NCBI GenBank assembly: GCA_914767715.1
Contig: OU612075.1
Location: 12,090,001-12,154,000 of the forward strand
From: Membranipora membranacea
Lineage: Eukaryota; Bryozoa; Gymnolaemata; Cheilostomatida; Membraniporidae
Length of the DNA stretch: 64,000 nt
Direction of reading: 5' to 3'
This document shows, one piece after another, positions 48,211 to 60,492 of this stretch. A model generated the notes under the pieces. That model was given only the letters and a program-made list of their open reading frames with translations, was not told where the DNA came from and made no database searches. Each line of letters begins with the position of its first letter. The stretch's first letter is position 1. A program made the translations under genes and the position numbers.

Positions 48211-49460
48211 TTCAAGTTTCAAAACTTCTTGGGGGGAGAGGCAATACTCCCAATATCAAAGATATGGTCTATTGGTGGAGTTAGGGAATAGATAAATTAA
48301 TTAATAGTTAAAAAGCTGCTGAAAATGTTGACATGCTGTCACTTTGTCTTGACACCATACCGAGTGCAAACAAAGACCTATTATTATACTTCGTTTATCA
48401 AAAATACAACGCACTAATGAGGTCCATGGTGTTGTTAGTGTTACATCTTAACACCCATGACTGTGACATTCAGCAGGTACTGGCTGTACCAGCCTCAATG
48501 TTTTATCCTTCTTTTTGTTATTTAAACAGTGCAGATCAACATAGAATACCAATACCCATAATTTTTGGAAAGAAAGATAATGAGTAAAATTAGTCATTTC
48601 AATATTGGAAGCATAGAAAGAGACTTATATCCTAAAATTTTGGTGTGCTAAGAATTGAGGCTCACTGAAGAATCTAAATTCATAAATGCTTTAGATGATA
48701 GGGGATGGTAAGCGCTTAAATGTCAACAAAACTTCCATTCTTGTAGCATGCAAATACTCAGTTCATTAAAGTCAATTTGGGCAAATCTTAGGCTAAGAAG
48801 TTGTCTTCTCTTATTGTTGAAATTTGGTGGCTCATTTGCAGTATAGAGTTATCACCCCATCTATCTATCTGTGTGAAACATTTTAGTTTCAAGCATGTGG
48901 CTAGACTGCTTCACAGAGTGAAGGGATACAGAGTAATTTTTTTAACAATAGTCAAGGAAAGAGTTTTTTACTCCTTGGTCAAGGTACCTGCAAGCTTTGT
49001 GTCAAGGGGAAAGTTATGTGAAGCTTGATGCAAAACACTCCTTTCATCTATTTGTCACAATTATGGGTTCTGGAGAATGACCTGAATTCAAAGTTTTTGA
49101 TTACAGTAAATAATAGAATATGATGGCTCTCATGTAAAAGTTTCTTTTTGTACAGCCTTACTCCATGATTAGACTTGATGTTTTATGCTTAAATTACACC
49201 TGTAACTATCCTAGCTAAATTGGTAAGGTGGGTATAGCTAGGAAGGAAAAATTGTGGCAGTTTTTTATAATAGGATTAACTTTTACAATCCTTGAACGAT
49301 GCTGCCACAATATACCCTTGGTCTATGCAATCATTGACCCTTGCATTAATCGAAAGGACCTCATATCAAATGTATCTGCGGTCTATTGTCGACTGGGCTT
49401 TGGTTGACAACTGAGCTTAGGTCTCAATTGTACTTGGATCGTTTCAATGCACTGCGTGAA
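48211..49460. other. stretch without a recognised gene
   Basis: No recognisable coding region. GACTGGGCTTTGGTTGACAA near 49391 resembles GCACTGGGCTTTGGTTGGCA near 49961, at the right edge of the duplicated unit that follows. Confidence 0.35.
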
Positions 49461-49966
49461 GAATTGCTTCCAATTTTGTTTGGAGGCCATCTCAGATTTG
49501 TTATTTATTGAGGCAGGCAACCTGTTTGGCTAACCGAATCCTCAAAAGTAGCAACATTATAACTTGTTGCAGTATAGATGCAGTCCCAGGGCACCCTCTA
49601 CTTGATTGTGTAATATCTCCCGGTAGAAGGTTTACTCGGCTAGCCAAGAGTGAAGTGACTGCAACCTTGTATAACTTTTTAGAAGCATGGACCATGGTTT
49701 TGTTAAATAAAGAGAGTGTGGATAATTGAATTTCGACGAGGTGTCATGGTCGATTGCAAAAATGTAAATATATGAGTAGCCAGCCAATAGAGTCTATTGA
49801 TTCAACATAATATGAAATGATATTTTATATGCAATATAATTTGGTATAAAAAAACCGGGCACACTAAATATGGGCCAATTTTTGTATCAGAACTGGGTTT
49901 CGGGCTTGGAATACTGGTCGGAAAATTTATTTGGTCTGAGCAGGAATTACGAATTATCTAGCACTG
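49461..49966 (+). repeat. duplicated unit, copy 1 (about 506 bp)
   Basis: Starts GAATTGCTTCCAATTTTGTT and ends near AATTATCTAGCACTG. It matches 50410-51322 throughout, apart from the insert in that copy, with scattered base changes and small gaps. Landmarks: CCTGTTTGGCTAACCGAATC, CAGTCCCAGGGCAC, CGGCTAGCCAAGAGTGAAGT, AGCATGGACCATGGTTTTGT and ATGGGCCAATTTTTGTATCA. The unit contains no recognised gene; the short frames on both strands are not conserved as clean frames between the copies. Confidence 0.85.
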
Positions 49967-50409
49967 GGCTTTGGTTGGCACCCAGGTGTGCTCCAACCTG
50001 CCAGCAAACAAAGAGCAAGCTGGCGCAGATATTGCGGCCTGGCAACTAAGGCAACAAATCTTGCCGCCTATGCTCCGGGATGTGGCTTGTGACAAGACGT
50101 CTGATTTAAATCAACCTTCAATTTTAATCAGATCTAATAATGCCTTAATACATAAATATCATAAGAAGCAACAAGTCTTGAGACACAAAGGTTATCCTCA
50201 GGTTTTGATATTCTAATATTACATTGCCTTTAAATCCTTGTTGGAAAAGATATACAAGGCACAACAGTAACAAATTCTTTCACTGTAATGAAATACAGAG
50301 ACTGCAATACAACAGGTTGTTTACAAATGAGATTTTCTTGAAGGATTAGAAAATTTACTCTGAGAAAACAATGTCTGTAATTGCTCTAACTGATATCTTC
50401 ATCCAGCTT

Positions 50410-51322
50410 GAACTGCTTCCAATTTTGTTTGGAGGCTATCTCAGATTTTTTGTTTATTGAGGCAGCCCACCTGTTTGGCTAACCGAATCCTCAAAAGTAA
50501 CAACATTATAACTTGTGGCAGTGTAGATACAGTCCCAGGGCACGATTTTGAAAAAAAATGTACAAATTGAACCGTAACATGAATGCTGTCAATGGTTATT
50601 TCAGGACTGCAATTCCTAAATGGTGATAAATACACCAAGGTCGACCACACAGATACCAGCTCACTGAAAATGCAGCAGAATATTTCACAAAGAATATTAT
50701 GTGTTTATTATAAGTTTATTAGGGGTGAGCCCTCCATACACACAGTTATCATAATCCTATACGCATCCAGCATAATTACATTAGTGTTTTTCAATAATAA
50801 AAATATTGGGATGACATTCGTGTAACATTTAAGCTCAAACATTCGGCTCATTGAACAGTATCCACTGAAAAAGCCAAATCCAAACAATGTTTCAGAATAT
50901 AGAAACATACGAAGTGAAGATGGTATAGCATAAACACCTCTCCCCCGAGCACCGTCTACTTGATTGTGCAATAACTCCCAGAAGAAGGTTTACCCGGCTA
51001 GCCAAGAGTGAAGTGATCGCAACCTTGTATCACTTTTTTAGAAGCATGGACCATGGTTTTGTTGAGAAAAGAGAGTGTGGATAATTGAATGTCGACAAGG
51101 TATCATGGTCGATTTCAAAAATGTAAATTTATGAGCAGCCAGCCACTAGAGCCTTTTGATTCAACATATGATATGGTATCTTAGGTGCAATATAATTGGT
51201 ATGAAAAAACGGGATACACTCAATATGGGCCAATTTTTGTATCAAAACTGGGATTTCGGGCTTGGAATACTGGTTGGAAAATATATTTGGTCTGAGCAGG
51301 AATTACAAAATATCTAACGCTG
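50410..51322 (+). repeat. duplicated unit, copy 2, split by a 405-bp insert
   Basis: The left part is 50410-50543 and the right part 50949-51322, together about 508 bp, matching copy 1 end to end. The spacing between copy starts is about 950 bp. Either it is a local duplication or two members of a dispersed repeat family. Confidence 0.85.
50544..50948. mobile_element. 405-bp insert of unknown type in the duplicated unit
   Basis: Absent from copy 1 and bounded by GCAC on each side (50540-50543 and 50949-50952), compatible with a 4-bp target duplication. The ends (GATTTTGAAAAAAAATG and CACCTCTCCCCCGA) are not inverted repeats. It has no transposon protein and no poly(A) tail, though an A8 run lies near the left end. 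The alternative is that copy 1 lost this segment by deletion between GCAC repeats. Confidence 0.55.
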
Positions 51323-52259
51323 CGTACATAAATCAAAAATTCTATCGAGTTAAAAGTGCAGATCTGACTGGCTAAAAGTGCAATACTATACTACAAGACA
51401 AACAGAGTATCGAATCGGATATAGATTCTGGAAATTTCTGAATATGTATGTAGAATGATGAAGATTAATTATTTTGAGGTATATAGTCATTCTGATAGAA
51501 TTTGATGGGTGTCTGATGGGTCACCACAATCTATACTGAAAACTTATATCAATCAACAGAAATATTCTTTTGTTTAAGTTCAGTATAGCATCTCCATTGT
51601 CATTTGTAAATTGCTCCACTCCTTTGATAAAAGGCAATTAAAATTTGTTTGAAACTGTACACAATGGCATAGAAACTACAATTATATAGGCTCTTTGCAC
51701 TGCCTTGCGCAACATTGCCACTGCATTGATGGATGAAATAAACACTGTAATGAAAAATTAAATCGCAATTTTAAATATGATAAAAAAATATTTCAAACAT
51801 GCCCTCAAAAACTCATTTAGATAATGTGATGAACTGATGCTCCAAAAAAATCCAGATCTCTGTGAGTTACCATGTCGAAATGTAGTTCTGCCCAAGCAGA
51901 AAAACATGAACTTGGAGATTTATTGTCAGATTTGGAGTTTTTTGCAGAAAAAAAAAATGAATAGTTAGCTGATTGACTAACGATCCAGGTGACCAAATGT
52001 GGTTATTCTGAATTAAAAACTGTAGGAAGGAGATAGCTTTTGGAAAATTAAGGAGGAGATAACTTCAACTGAGCATTTTTGACTTTTAATAACTGAGTAG
52101 TGTTAGAATATTAATCAGTTGAACATTCCAGCAATGAGCTCGTTGGAAGCACATCAACAGAAATGTTCTAACAAAAGTCTATCCACACCCATGACCTTTC
52201 CTTAATAGTCATCTTACAATAAGCACAGAAGATAACTCAGAGTTTGATTGTGCCGCAGC
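51323..52259. other. stretch without a recognised gene
   Basis: No recognisable features beyond AT-rich DNA and an A9 run near 51949. Confidence 0.4.
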
Positions 52260-52420
52260 TCATCAACCAAAAATAGGGAAGTATACATTAACAAGAGGTC
52301 TAAATCTGATGACCTAACCGAAATAGTGCAATGGATTTCTCCAACACTTGACAAATTGCAATTGATGATGGAAGGCAATTCGAATTTAACCACAATCTAC
52401 ATCCGAGAAACATGTTAATA
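52260..52420 (+). pseudogene. LINE endonuclease N-terminal relic
   Basis: The plus strand encodes INKRSKSDDLTEIVQWISP, then, about 28 residues on, IRETC before stops. This matches the start of an apurinic-type LINE endonuclease (N-x-R-S-x-x-x-K-x-D-D-L and S/R-E-T-W-L), with the Trp of E-T-W-L changed to Cys. No downstream endonuclease motif is visible, so it is a short fragment. Confidence 0.4.
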
Positions 52421-54590
52421 ATTCACAAATGGTAAGACATTTCAATGAAATTTGAACTCTGTAACCTCACACCGCAGGCGGTAGAAGATGCTTTTCCAGT
52501 CGCGATTGTTTAGGAGTTAAACACTTGGGGGAGAGACAGATTTATGACATCATTTTCCAATGTTGATCGCTTCAGAAGACCTATGGGCAATTGGAAGTAA
52601 TTAAAAGTGAATTGGATTCATATATGTAAAGTATGCATATCACGCGGGGAACACTGAATGTATAGCTCCACGAAATGAGAAGGTTGGAATCATATCCACC
52701 ATATCAACATTCATATTTGACACTCGAAAATTGGAAAATTCAACATTAAACTCCTTAATCCTTGATCAACATTGATAAAAAATATGGTCACTCAGTCGGA
52801 AAGAGTTCAGGGAGAGAAAACTGACAAGAATGAGGAGAAAACTATCACATAGGTTATGTTACCTGGTGCCATTAGGACCATATCAACAGAGACAAATTCA
52901 TCTAGGTTTAATGATACGAGGACACACTCAAAACAATAGTTGAACAAGGGATGTTTGAGTATCTACAAAACTGCATAAACACACTGTCATACATCAAAAA
53001 GGTTACCAGGTATATAAGAGGATATTAACAATATACATAAATTATTTGACATCTCACAATAATCACATAAGAATGGTTGGACCTGATGCTTCTGTGAATT
53101 CCAGCGAAAATTGTGTGATCATCGTCTGAAGGGATCAGCATCACCCAGTCTCAAAGAAATCATCTTATAGTTGCTTACGAGACTATAAATGCTGACATTG
53201 ACCTTGTTATGACACCATAATGAGTGCAAACGCGTTACTATAACCATAGTTTGCTGGAAAACAAGATATGGTCCTTAATATCGTGTTTGTAATCTTTTTA
53301 CTGGCTGTAATCTAGTAGTTTGTAACGGAATCTGAGCAGCCTAAGAAAGAAGGCCAAAATTACCCTGATTTGACACCACACCTGGTGCTTACAAACGTCA
53401 TAATACACTAAAAAACAACATAATAAACACCTCGATATTGCACTATTTAATCTAAATCTACTCAATATATATATACTTTTTATTGGCATCAAAAGTCATC
53501 TCATTTGAAATGTTTTGCACTCAGTGCCAGAAAACAATTTTTTTTATAACAAAAAAAGAGAAACAGAAGGGAAATGATATCATCAATGATGTTGGTCAAG
53601 TCGATAATATATGGTTGAAAAGTAAAGTGGTTGAAAATAATATATGGTTGAAAATACAATATTATGACAGTCGGCAGGAAGTACTGGCTTCTGGAGAAGG
53701 GCAGTTATTTTCCTGTATCCCACTGTGAATATCTCTCCCACCATACTGACATTTACAACAGATACATTATGAACTATTACTTATGTACTATACAGGACTC
53801 CTTGATTTTGTCCTGTTCAGACGGAACAAATATTCCATATTACATCGGAAATAAGAATAGTGAATAAATTCCAAAGACTTAATATTAAGTCTACGATAAA
53901 ATCATACTTCCGTAATGAAGTTACCATCAATAACTGAAATCAATGAATCGAAAGGCCTTAGCTAACTTCTTATCAGATGTGCCAAACTGGAAGAGGTAGA
54001 CGAGAGATATTCAAAGATTTCAATACAATATTATAGATTATGGTTCAAAACTGAGCTAAAATCTAAGGTGATGCCGTCGGACGGGGAGCAAATGTTTGAG
54101 AGCTCAGGCTAGGTTGGGGTACATTTTTTGCACTTTCTTATCAGCACTTAGACCCTGGCGAGGACAATTCTGTAGAATAACAGTATCACATTTGGTTTTA
54201 AAAGGGAATTCCAAAAATCTATAGCTTGAAGATCCTAAAGAAAATTCCATCGTGGTATAACAATTTAGATGGCAATGATAAGGGCTTTCTCAATGTTTAG
54301 ATTATCAAATGGTAAACATTAAGTTTTCATATCAGCTGGTCACTCTCAGTATTTGAGAAATCAATTGGATGAGATGCAAATGTTTCAGGCAACTAAGGGT
54401 CTGGAACAGGAAAATCAAAAATACACTGTCAAATGTTTCTAATAATGCAGCCTGCAACTCACAACATTGTTTAGATAGGAAGGAAATTTTGGAAACAAAA
54501 GTTCTCACATTCGAAGGCCAAAGTTTACATAAATATGGCAAAAATCCTGGATATCGCAAAGCACCAATGTGACGGGGAAGAAACTCAAAG
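52421..54590. other. stretch without a recognised gene
   Basis: Includes AATATATGGTTGAAAA twice, 31 bases apart, near 53606-53655. Other open frames lack motifs. Confidence 0.4.
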
Positions 54591-54740
54591 TGAATATGGC
54601 AAAACAGTAAAATAACTTTCGAGCCGGTGCAGTAAGTACAAGCTGAATGTTGTTATCTGGGGAATACAGGTTACAAATAATATCATCAATGTCCATAGTA
54701 TCATTATTTTTGTTTCCAGCTTAAAATGGTGACTGATTTA
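54591..54740 (+). repeat. diverged repeat, copy 1 of a 54.6/56.1 kb pair
   Basis: AAAATAACTTTCGAGCCGGT, GCAGT(A/T)AGTAC and (about 100 bases on) TTCCAGCT followed by GATGGG-like sequence align in order with 56060-56190, about 1,460 bp away. Non-coding; old. Confidence 0.5.
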
Positions 54741-56059
54741 TATTAGAACTAGGCACAATCTCATACCAAAACAGTTTCGAGGAAAATGATTGCCTTTGTG
54801 AAATATGACTGCTTGATTATGGTGACAAAGGCATACGCTAGATAATCACGTTGCAAATTTGGGAAACTCGTAACATGGAAAGACCCTTTAACACAGAGTA
54901 TTTACACACGTCAAGGGAACACCGTTGTCAGGAGCATCACGATTCATGGAAAATTTATATCCTCAGAGATCCAATATATGGGCAATTTGCACTTAGTCAA
55001 CTCTGATTAATTTTTCCACATTCATATGTCAGGAAATACACAATACCCCCCTCAAATAGATTATGATATCAGACACAGGGTTCCCGACTTATTAGGAAAT
55101 TCTATTAGCAATCATGCACCTTGCTATGAGTCCTAATGCCATAATGTTGATAACAGAACTGTGTAAGGAGCGTCTGCTCTCCAAGGTTTAAAAAGTAACT
55201 TGGGTAACTTAATTGGCTTGTCACTGTATTAAGGTCTGCTGTCCTACTGCAGTTAGCCAATGGTGCACAGTATGACACCCTGTTATCTATCTGATGACTA
55301 AACGTCAAACTTAGAACTGAAGCAAACCAGGTGGGGCACCTTCTTGTCAACTCTCCGTCCAAGCTAGTGGGTTTCAAGTTGTACGACTGAAACAGGACTT
55401 GATTACTTGATATTGCAAAATTTTGTCTTCAAGACATTTACCTACTGAATACCTGCTCAACTTTAGTGAACCATCAAACAACAAGGGGTTATTTTAGTAT
55501 TGAGATGCTTTTTATTATTTGGAAGGCAATTCATTTCTTTGGTTCGATTGAACCAAAAGTTCAGTAATGCTAATGCCGACTACTTGTAAAAACTCTATTG
55601 AGAAGCTTGCTTGAATTTTAGAAAGTTCAACCAAAGCGCAATGTAAAGGCTGTTAGATTTTCAGTTAGATCCAATAACAGATACAGAGTTCAATTACCTG
55701 ACATATAGAACTTTATCACAAATTGTATTTTACCACTGATCAATGAACTCATATCAGTGCTTATTACATTTGATAAAATATAACCAGTGTGCACCAGCTA
55801 CAATTCACTGTTAGGAGAACTTGCTATAAGAGTTGGGTCACAGTTTTCCTTTGAGGGAAACCGGTAAGATATGGTATCCTGTGTCATAACATGTGACACT
55901 CCCTTCCAATTGCATGATGATCCTTTGTTCTCTTCCCCATGTGAATGAGAATTTTCTTTTAATTATCGGCTATTTGGTTCACGCTACCCACTCAAACAAG
56001 TTCATTGCGCCATTTGTTGTTACTTTGGATGTGATGGGGGCGAAGTTCATAGTGAATGT
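54741..56059. other. stretch without a recognised gene
   Basis: A 90-codon minus-strand frame at 55105-55377 has no recognised motif or clear splice sites. Confidence 0.35.
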
Positions 56060-56190
56060 ATTAATATAGGAAAATAACTTTCAAGCTGGTGCAGTTAGTA
56101 CTGGCTGAAAATTTTCAAAGGTTTCGAATTACAACATCAATGACCACATTTGTACCATTTTTTTTTGCTTTCAGCTAAGGATGGGTGTTT
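56060..56190 (+). repeat. diverged repeat, copy 2 of a 54.6/56.1 kb pair
   Basis: AAAATAACTTTCAAGCTGGT and GCAGTTAGTAC match 54591-54740 in the same orientation. Confidence 0.5.
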
Positions 56191-59065
56191 GTTCAAACTC
56201 ATATAGTGAGAAAACAAAGTAATTATTAGCCTATTGACAACCATAACCACTCAAATGACTGTAGTACAAGTTTGCACTAGTAGATTGCTTCACAGAGTAA
56301 AGATAAACAGAGGGAAGACTTCAATGATAGTTGCAGTAGGTGGTTTTGATTAACTGGGAGAAAATCATGGACTTCCTGATGATTATATGTCATATCATAT
56401 ATTGATAGGTCCCAGTGTGAGAGTGTCTGTTCATATTTAACCCGGGGAACAGAATTGAGCAGTTGCAATCTCAAAAGTATGGTTTCTATGAAACCTAGGA
56501 AAGAATATTAGTTTAATACAATCACATGAATGCAGTCTTATTATCGTGATTGAAAACAGGTATCTTTGTGAGACATATTGGTGCTGTTGAGGCTGCACCT
56601 ACTCGGTGCAGGACATTGCAACGTCACGGTCCTTGCTATTAACTTCCTCAGAGAAGAGGGTAGAATGCTACAAATTCCCTAGATTTCTAATGCAAATTTC
56701 ACTGGAGAATGATGAGAGAGGTTGGAGTTACCTGAATCTCTAGATGTGAGAGAACTGGAAATCCAGGTAGTGATGTCAGAGTGGAAGATAAAAGCGCACA
56801 CTCCAACACCACCACCTGGATTACCATAAGAATGATGGGACCTGAAATCTGGATTGGTAAAGTAAGCCAGTTCTGTCAGGATGATGTATAAATCGTAAAG
56901 ATTTACATAACATAATATTGCATGAGATTAGATTTTAACGACTCTTACGTTTTAATCATTATAGAACTAGAATTCATCAACACCTCAGACTGACATCTGT
57001 GACGCATTCAAGTTATGTTGTGAAATTGAACTAGTTCAATTTTGTAGAGAAAATGGAAGCAGATCCTTATCTAGAGTCGAGAATTGGCTTGATAAAATGG
57101 AGATCCTTGGCTCTTCTAGCAAAACCTAGACCTAGAAACCAATATTTGAGGAAACGTTGCCAGCTGAATCCAGACCGTAGACCCTTACTGCTACCAGAAA
57201 CGGAATAAAACAAGCAACATCAAAGTTTCTCACATGATACTTCAGGGTATCGAGACTATAAATGGAAAGTATTTTTATTCCAGCATCAAATGTCTGAACC
57301 ACTTTCATCCTGTACATATTTATATCATGAAATCGGATAAGATTAAAATTTAGCAACAATTAAGCTGCTTAAATTATCGTTGAATCTAAACTCAAAAACA
57401 CTAGAGATTCGCATTTAGAAACAATTCAACAGGGTTTTAACTTACAATTGTGACGCATGTAAATTTTGTTGTGAAGTTGAATGATAACATATGGTGCAGA
57501 TCTAAATCAAAATACCAGAGACGCAACTGGAAAAATTACTGTCATAATCACCTGACTACAGACTATTGAACTCAAGTCAAACATAATCTTTATTTGAAAA
57601 TCAATTTATTGCTCCACATGCAGGCATCAGCTAATAATTCAGGTTAGGCAGATATTTAATGACTATGTAAGGTAAAAGGGTAGCCACCTATCTTGCATTG
57701 GAAAAAAAATGTTAGTGTGGGATAAACCTACTATAAATGATCACTTTACCAAACTAAAACCATGAGACCATGAAAATTGCAGATATGTTCTGAAGGAAAC
57801 GAAGATCTAAAATCTGAATAGTATCGTGGATGGAGGGTCGCCAAGATAAGATGTGCATGTCCTAGCTGTTGAGCTACAGTTCCCACTTTGGGCTTAGGGA
57901 GCAAAGTACAGCAAACTTAGTCTGTCCTGGGGATCAAGAAAGACTCATATTGTTAGAGGTAGGGGGGAAAATAAAGTAAAATAGCCATAGGCATTCTTTG
58001 ATGGAAGGGCAGAACATTTGAGAATAAAACTGGCCAAAACTAAGGTAAAAAATTACTTATCCATACAAAATATGGAATCAATTATAATCCTGATGAAAAG
58101 AAATTCAAATTAATTGTTTAAATAATTGACTGGCTTATTCAAATTGGACAACCAGCCAAAACTGAGACATTTCTACGACAAATGATTGATCGCTGACTGA
58201 TTGGCTTGCTTGCTCCAGATGATGATCCAACTTTTCCATTTCTGCAATTCCAATCATTCAGATGACAAGAATATGAATGATCTGGCATTCTAGCAAAATG
58301 ATAACTACTTTAAAAAAAACCTTCGGGACATTGATTGTTTCAAAACTGAGGAGTCTACTAATGGCATATATTCATAAATGAGTGGCCTTGCATTCAATTT
58401 CAATTTCATTTCTTCATATGATCATACAACAAATTGATGAATCACAAAGGGGTTTAGCTGCTAATACAATTAATACTTGCTTTTTTGTAACTAATTACAA
58501 TACCATTGTTGCAAAATTTAATATAAATCATAATTCTAGTAGTTATCATCCCTTTTGCAAACAGATTATTACTTAAGGTTTCCAAATTTAGTTATTTTGT
58601 CTAAAAGAAAATAATGAACAATTGAGTGAGAAAAACACCAGGGAAGTGCAGTAGAAAATATACATAGTTTTAGATACAATGTGACCTTGTCAATGCTAAG
58701 ACATTGATTTCCTGACACTCAATGCCAAATGAAACTCCCCCTGTAACTCTTACATGTGCTTTGCCTGTCATTTTTAGTAGATCCAAATGCAAGTTTAAAT
58801 GTCCTTATATCTGACAAAGGTAATTACGCAAATAAGGAACTGAACACTCTATGTTGAGGAGTTTTAAATGTTGAACATCCATTTGATATTCGATCCTGCC
58901 AAAGCAGTACCCTGATTGTATGAAAAGCAAATGAGAGAAGTACAAATTTTAGTCCTAGAGATTTTTAAAGGCTTTATATAAGCCAACAGTATGAATTTGA
59001 GGAATTTTGAGAAAATGGTTTCATTACTTTGGAACATGTGTACAATATTGATATGCATGTTTCAG
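56191..59065. other. stretch without a recognised gene
   Basis: Contains a short diverged direct repeat (TGTGACGCATTCAAGTTATG near 56998 and TGTGACGCATGTAAATTTTG near 57451, each followed by TTGTGAARTTGAA). No recognised exons. It could be the intron or promoter region of the gene with the exon at 59066-59184. Confidence 0.35.
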
Positions 59066-59184
59066 GCTGATCATTGTGATCATTGCTTTTATCATTGCAA
59101 TACTTGTTGTAGAAAAATATGGAAACAAAGCTGTAAACTTTTATACTATCGGGCCTGTTTGGAGAGTCTCAGCTGTCTACTCAG
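59066..59184 (+). CDS. probable internal exon with a membrane segment
   Basis: 119 bp between a good acceptor (GCATGTTTCAG|G) and donor (CTCAG|GTAGTA). In the frame entered after one base it encodes LIVIIAFIIAILVVEKYGN and then KAVNFYTIGPVWRVSAVYS: a 14-15 residue hydrophobic segment followed by a soluble or re-entrant stretch. The frame is open throughout and both splice sites agree with it. I do not recognise the family, and no neighbouring exons were identified. Confidence 0.5.
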
Positions 59185-60413
59185 GTAGTATTACAGGAAT
59201 TTTCATTAATTTCAGCTTTAGACTTCTATTTATCCTTGTAGCAGCAGGAACCTGCCAAAGGTTGCAAAATACCAATTAAGGAAATCTTAGGTGAACGAAA
59301 TCAGGCTTCAAACAGCTATGCTTATGAATCATCGATGGATTAATTATCTATTTTGGTTGTTATTGTGGAATAGGATCGAAGGAATAAAAGCTTAAATTAA
59401 AGGAAAATTTTGTTAGCTCAAGTTAGCAAGACGTCATAACAAAATCCATCCAGAATAACCGTCAGAGTAATCATCAGATTAACCGCCTTCTTATATAATC
59501 AGCTTATGCTTGAATTACAGGCCATCAGCCTATTCATTCACAAGAGCAGATAAAATTTCCTTCTTTTCACCTTTATCATTAAGTGAAATGTAAAGGACAA
59601 TAACAAATAACAAAAATACAATTAGAGCTGTAACATTATTTGGCTGCATGATACAGGAAATGGTAGCTAAATACATAGTATAGAATTTGTAATTAGTATC
59701 CAAAACTGTGTGACAACATCAGCTTTTTTATGTAAATCGTGATGATGCTCTTAATAATTAATAATTAGCGAACTCACGAACAATTTAATAAATAACAATC
59801 TAATTAATAACAATTTTACACCTTCCCATCTGGTTCCTGCTGAACATTTGACGGGAATTTCAATCAATTGTGCCAACGCTTGTACGGGGTTGGACAGAAT
59901 CTCCAGTCTGCAATCAGATTGACAATAATATTATTGGTTTAATCGGTTCAACCTCCTGTATCTGCAAGCCGCAAGCCCTGATCTTTCCAGCTTTTCGTTA
60001 CCCTTTTTGAGCCTGACATAAATCAAATTGATATTATTTTTATAAATACATTGATTGTGTTTAATTGTGTCGAAACATCTAAACTAAATATTGTACCCAT
60101 TGATGACAACCATCTTTAACCATTGTGAAACATATTCCTTGCTTTTCTTGGTCAAAGTACCTCACTAACATTTCTTCCTCCTAACTTCCTCGATCGTTCT
60201 CACTTATAATGAGGTGTACAATGATTTTCCCCTAACAGGGTATAAACTGTAGCCAATGTGTTGGTTCTGATTGGTGGATGGGGAGAAGAAGAGCCAATGA
60301 CAGGCCATAGTTCTTGTAGCAAATTACCTTCAACGAAGGCATGGCCTCACATTTTGATAAATGGAAGTACTATTTGGACTGGCTTTGATTTGTTTAATAT
60401 TTACATCACATGA
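59185..60413. other. stretch without a recognised gene
   Basis: AT-rich; probable intron downstream of the 59066-59184 exon or intergenic sequence. Confidence 0.35.
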
Positions 60414-60417
60414 TCAC

Positions 60418-60492
60418 ATTTCCTGATAGCGAAATTGGTAGAGCGCGTGCTTAGAGATCCCCCAGTTGTGTGTTTCGAACCACATCTGATCA
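60418..60492 (+). pseudogene. tRNA-like relic
   Basis: GATAGCGAAATTGGTAGAGC resembles a D arm/A box, and GTGTGTTTCGAACCACAT a T arm/B box with a pairable 5-bp stem but one extra base in the loop. The anticodon arm does not fold and the acceptor stem does not pair well. Probably a tRNA pseudogene or SINE head, on the opposite strand and clearly different from the tRNA-like part of the hAT elements. Confidence 0.4.

Noticed and set aside
48346-48400. similarity between GACACCATACCGAGTGCAAA at 48.35 kb and GACACCATAATGAGTGCAAA at 53.2 kb
   Set aside because: The match does not extend clearly beyond about 25 bases; too short to call a repeat family.
57840-57900. minus-strand TGTAGCTCAACAGCTAGGAC as a tRNA D arm
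   Set aside because: No T-arm/B-box sequence follows at a suitable distance.
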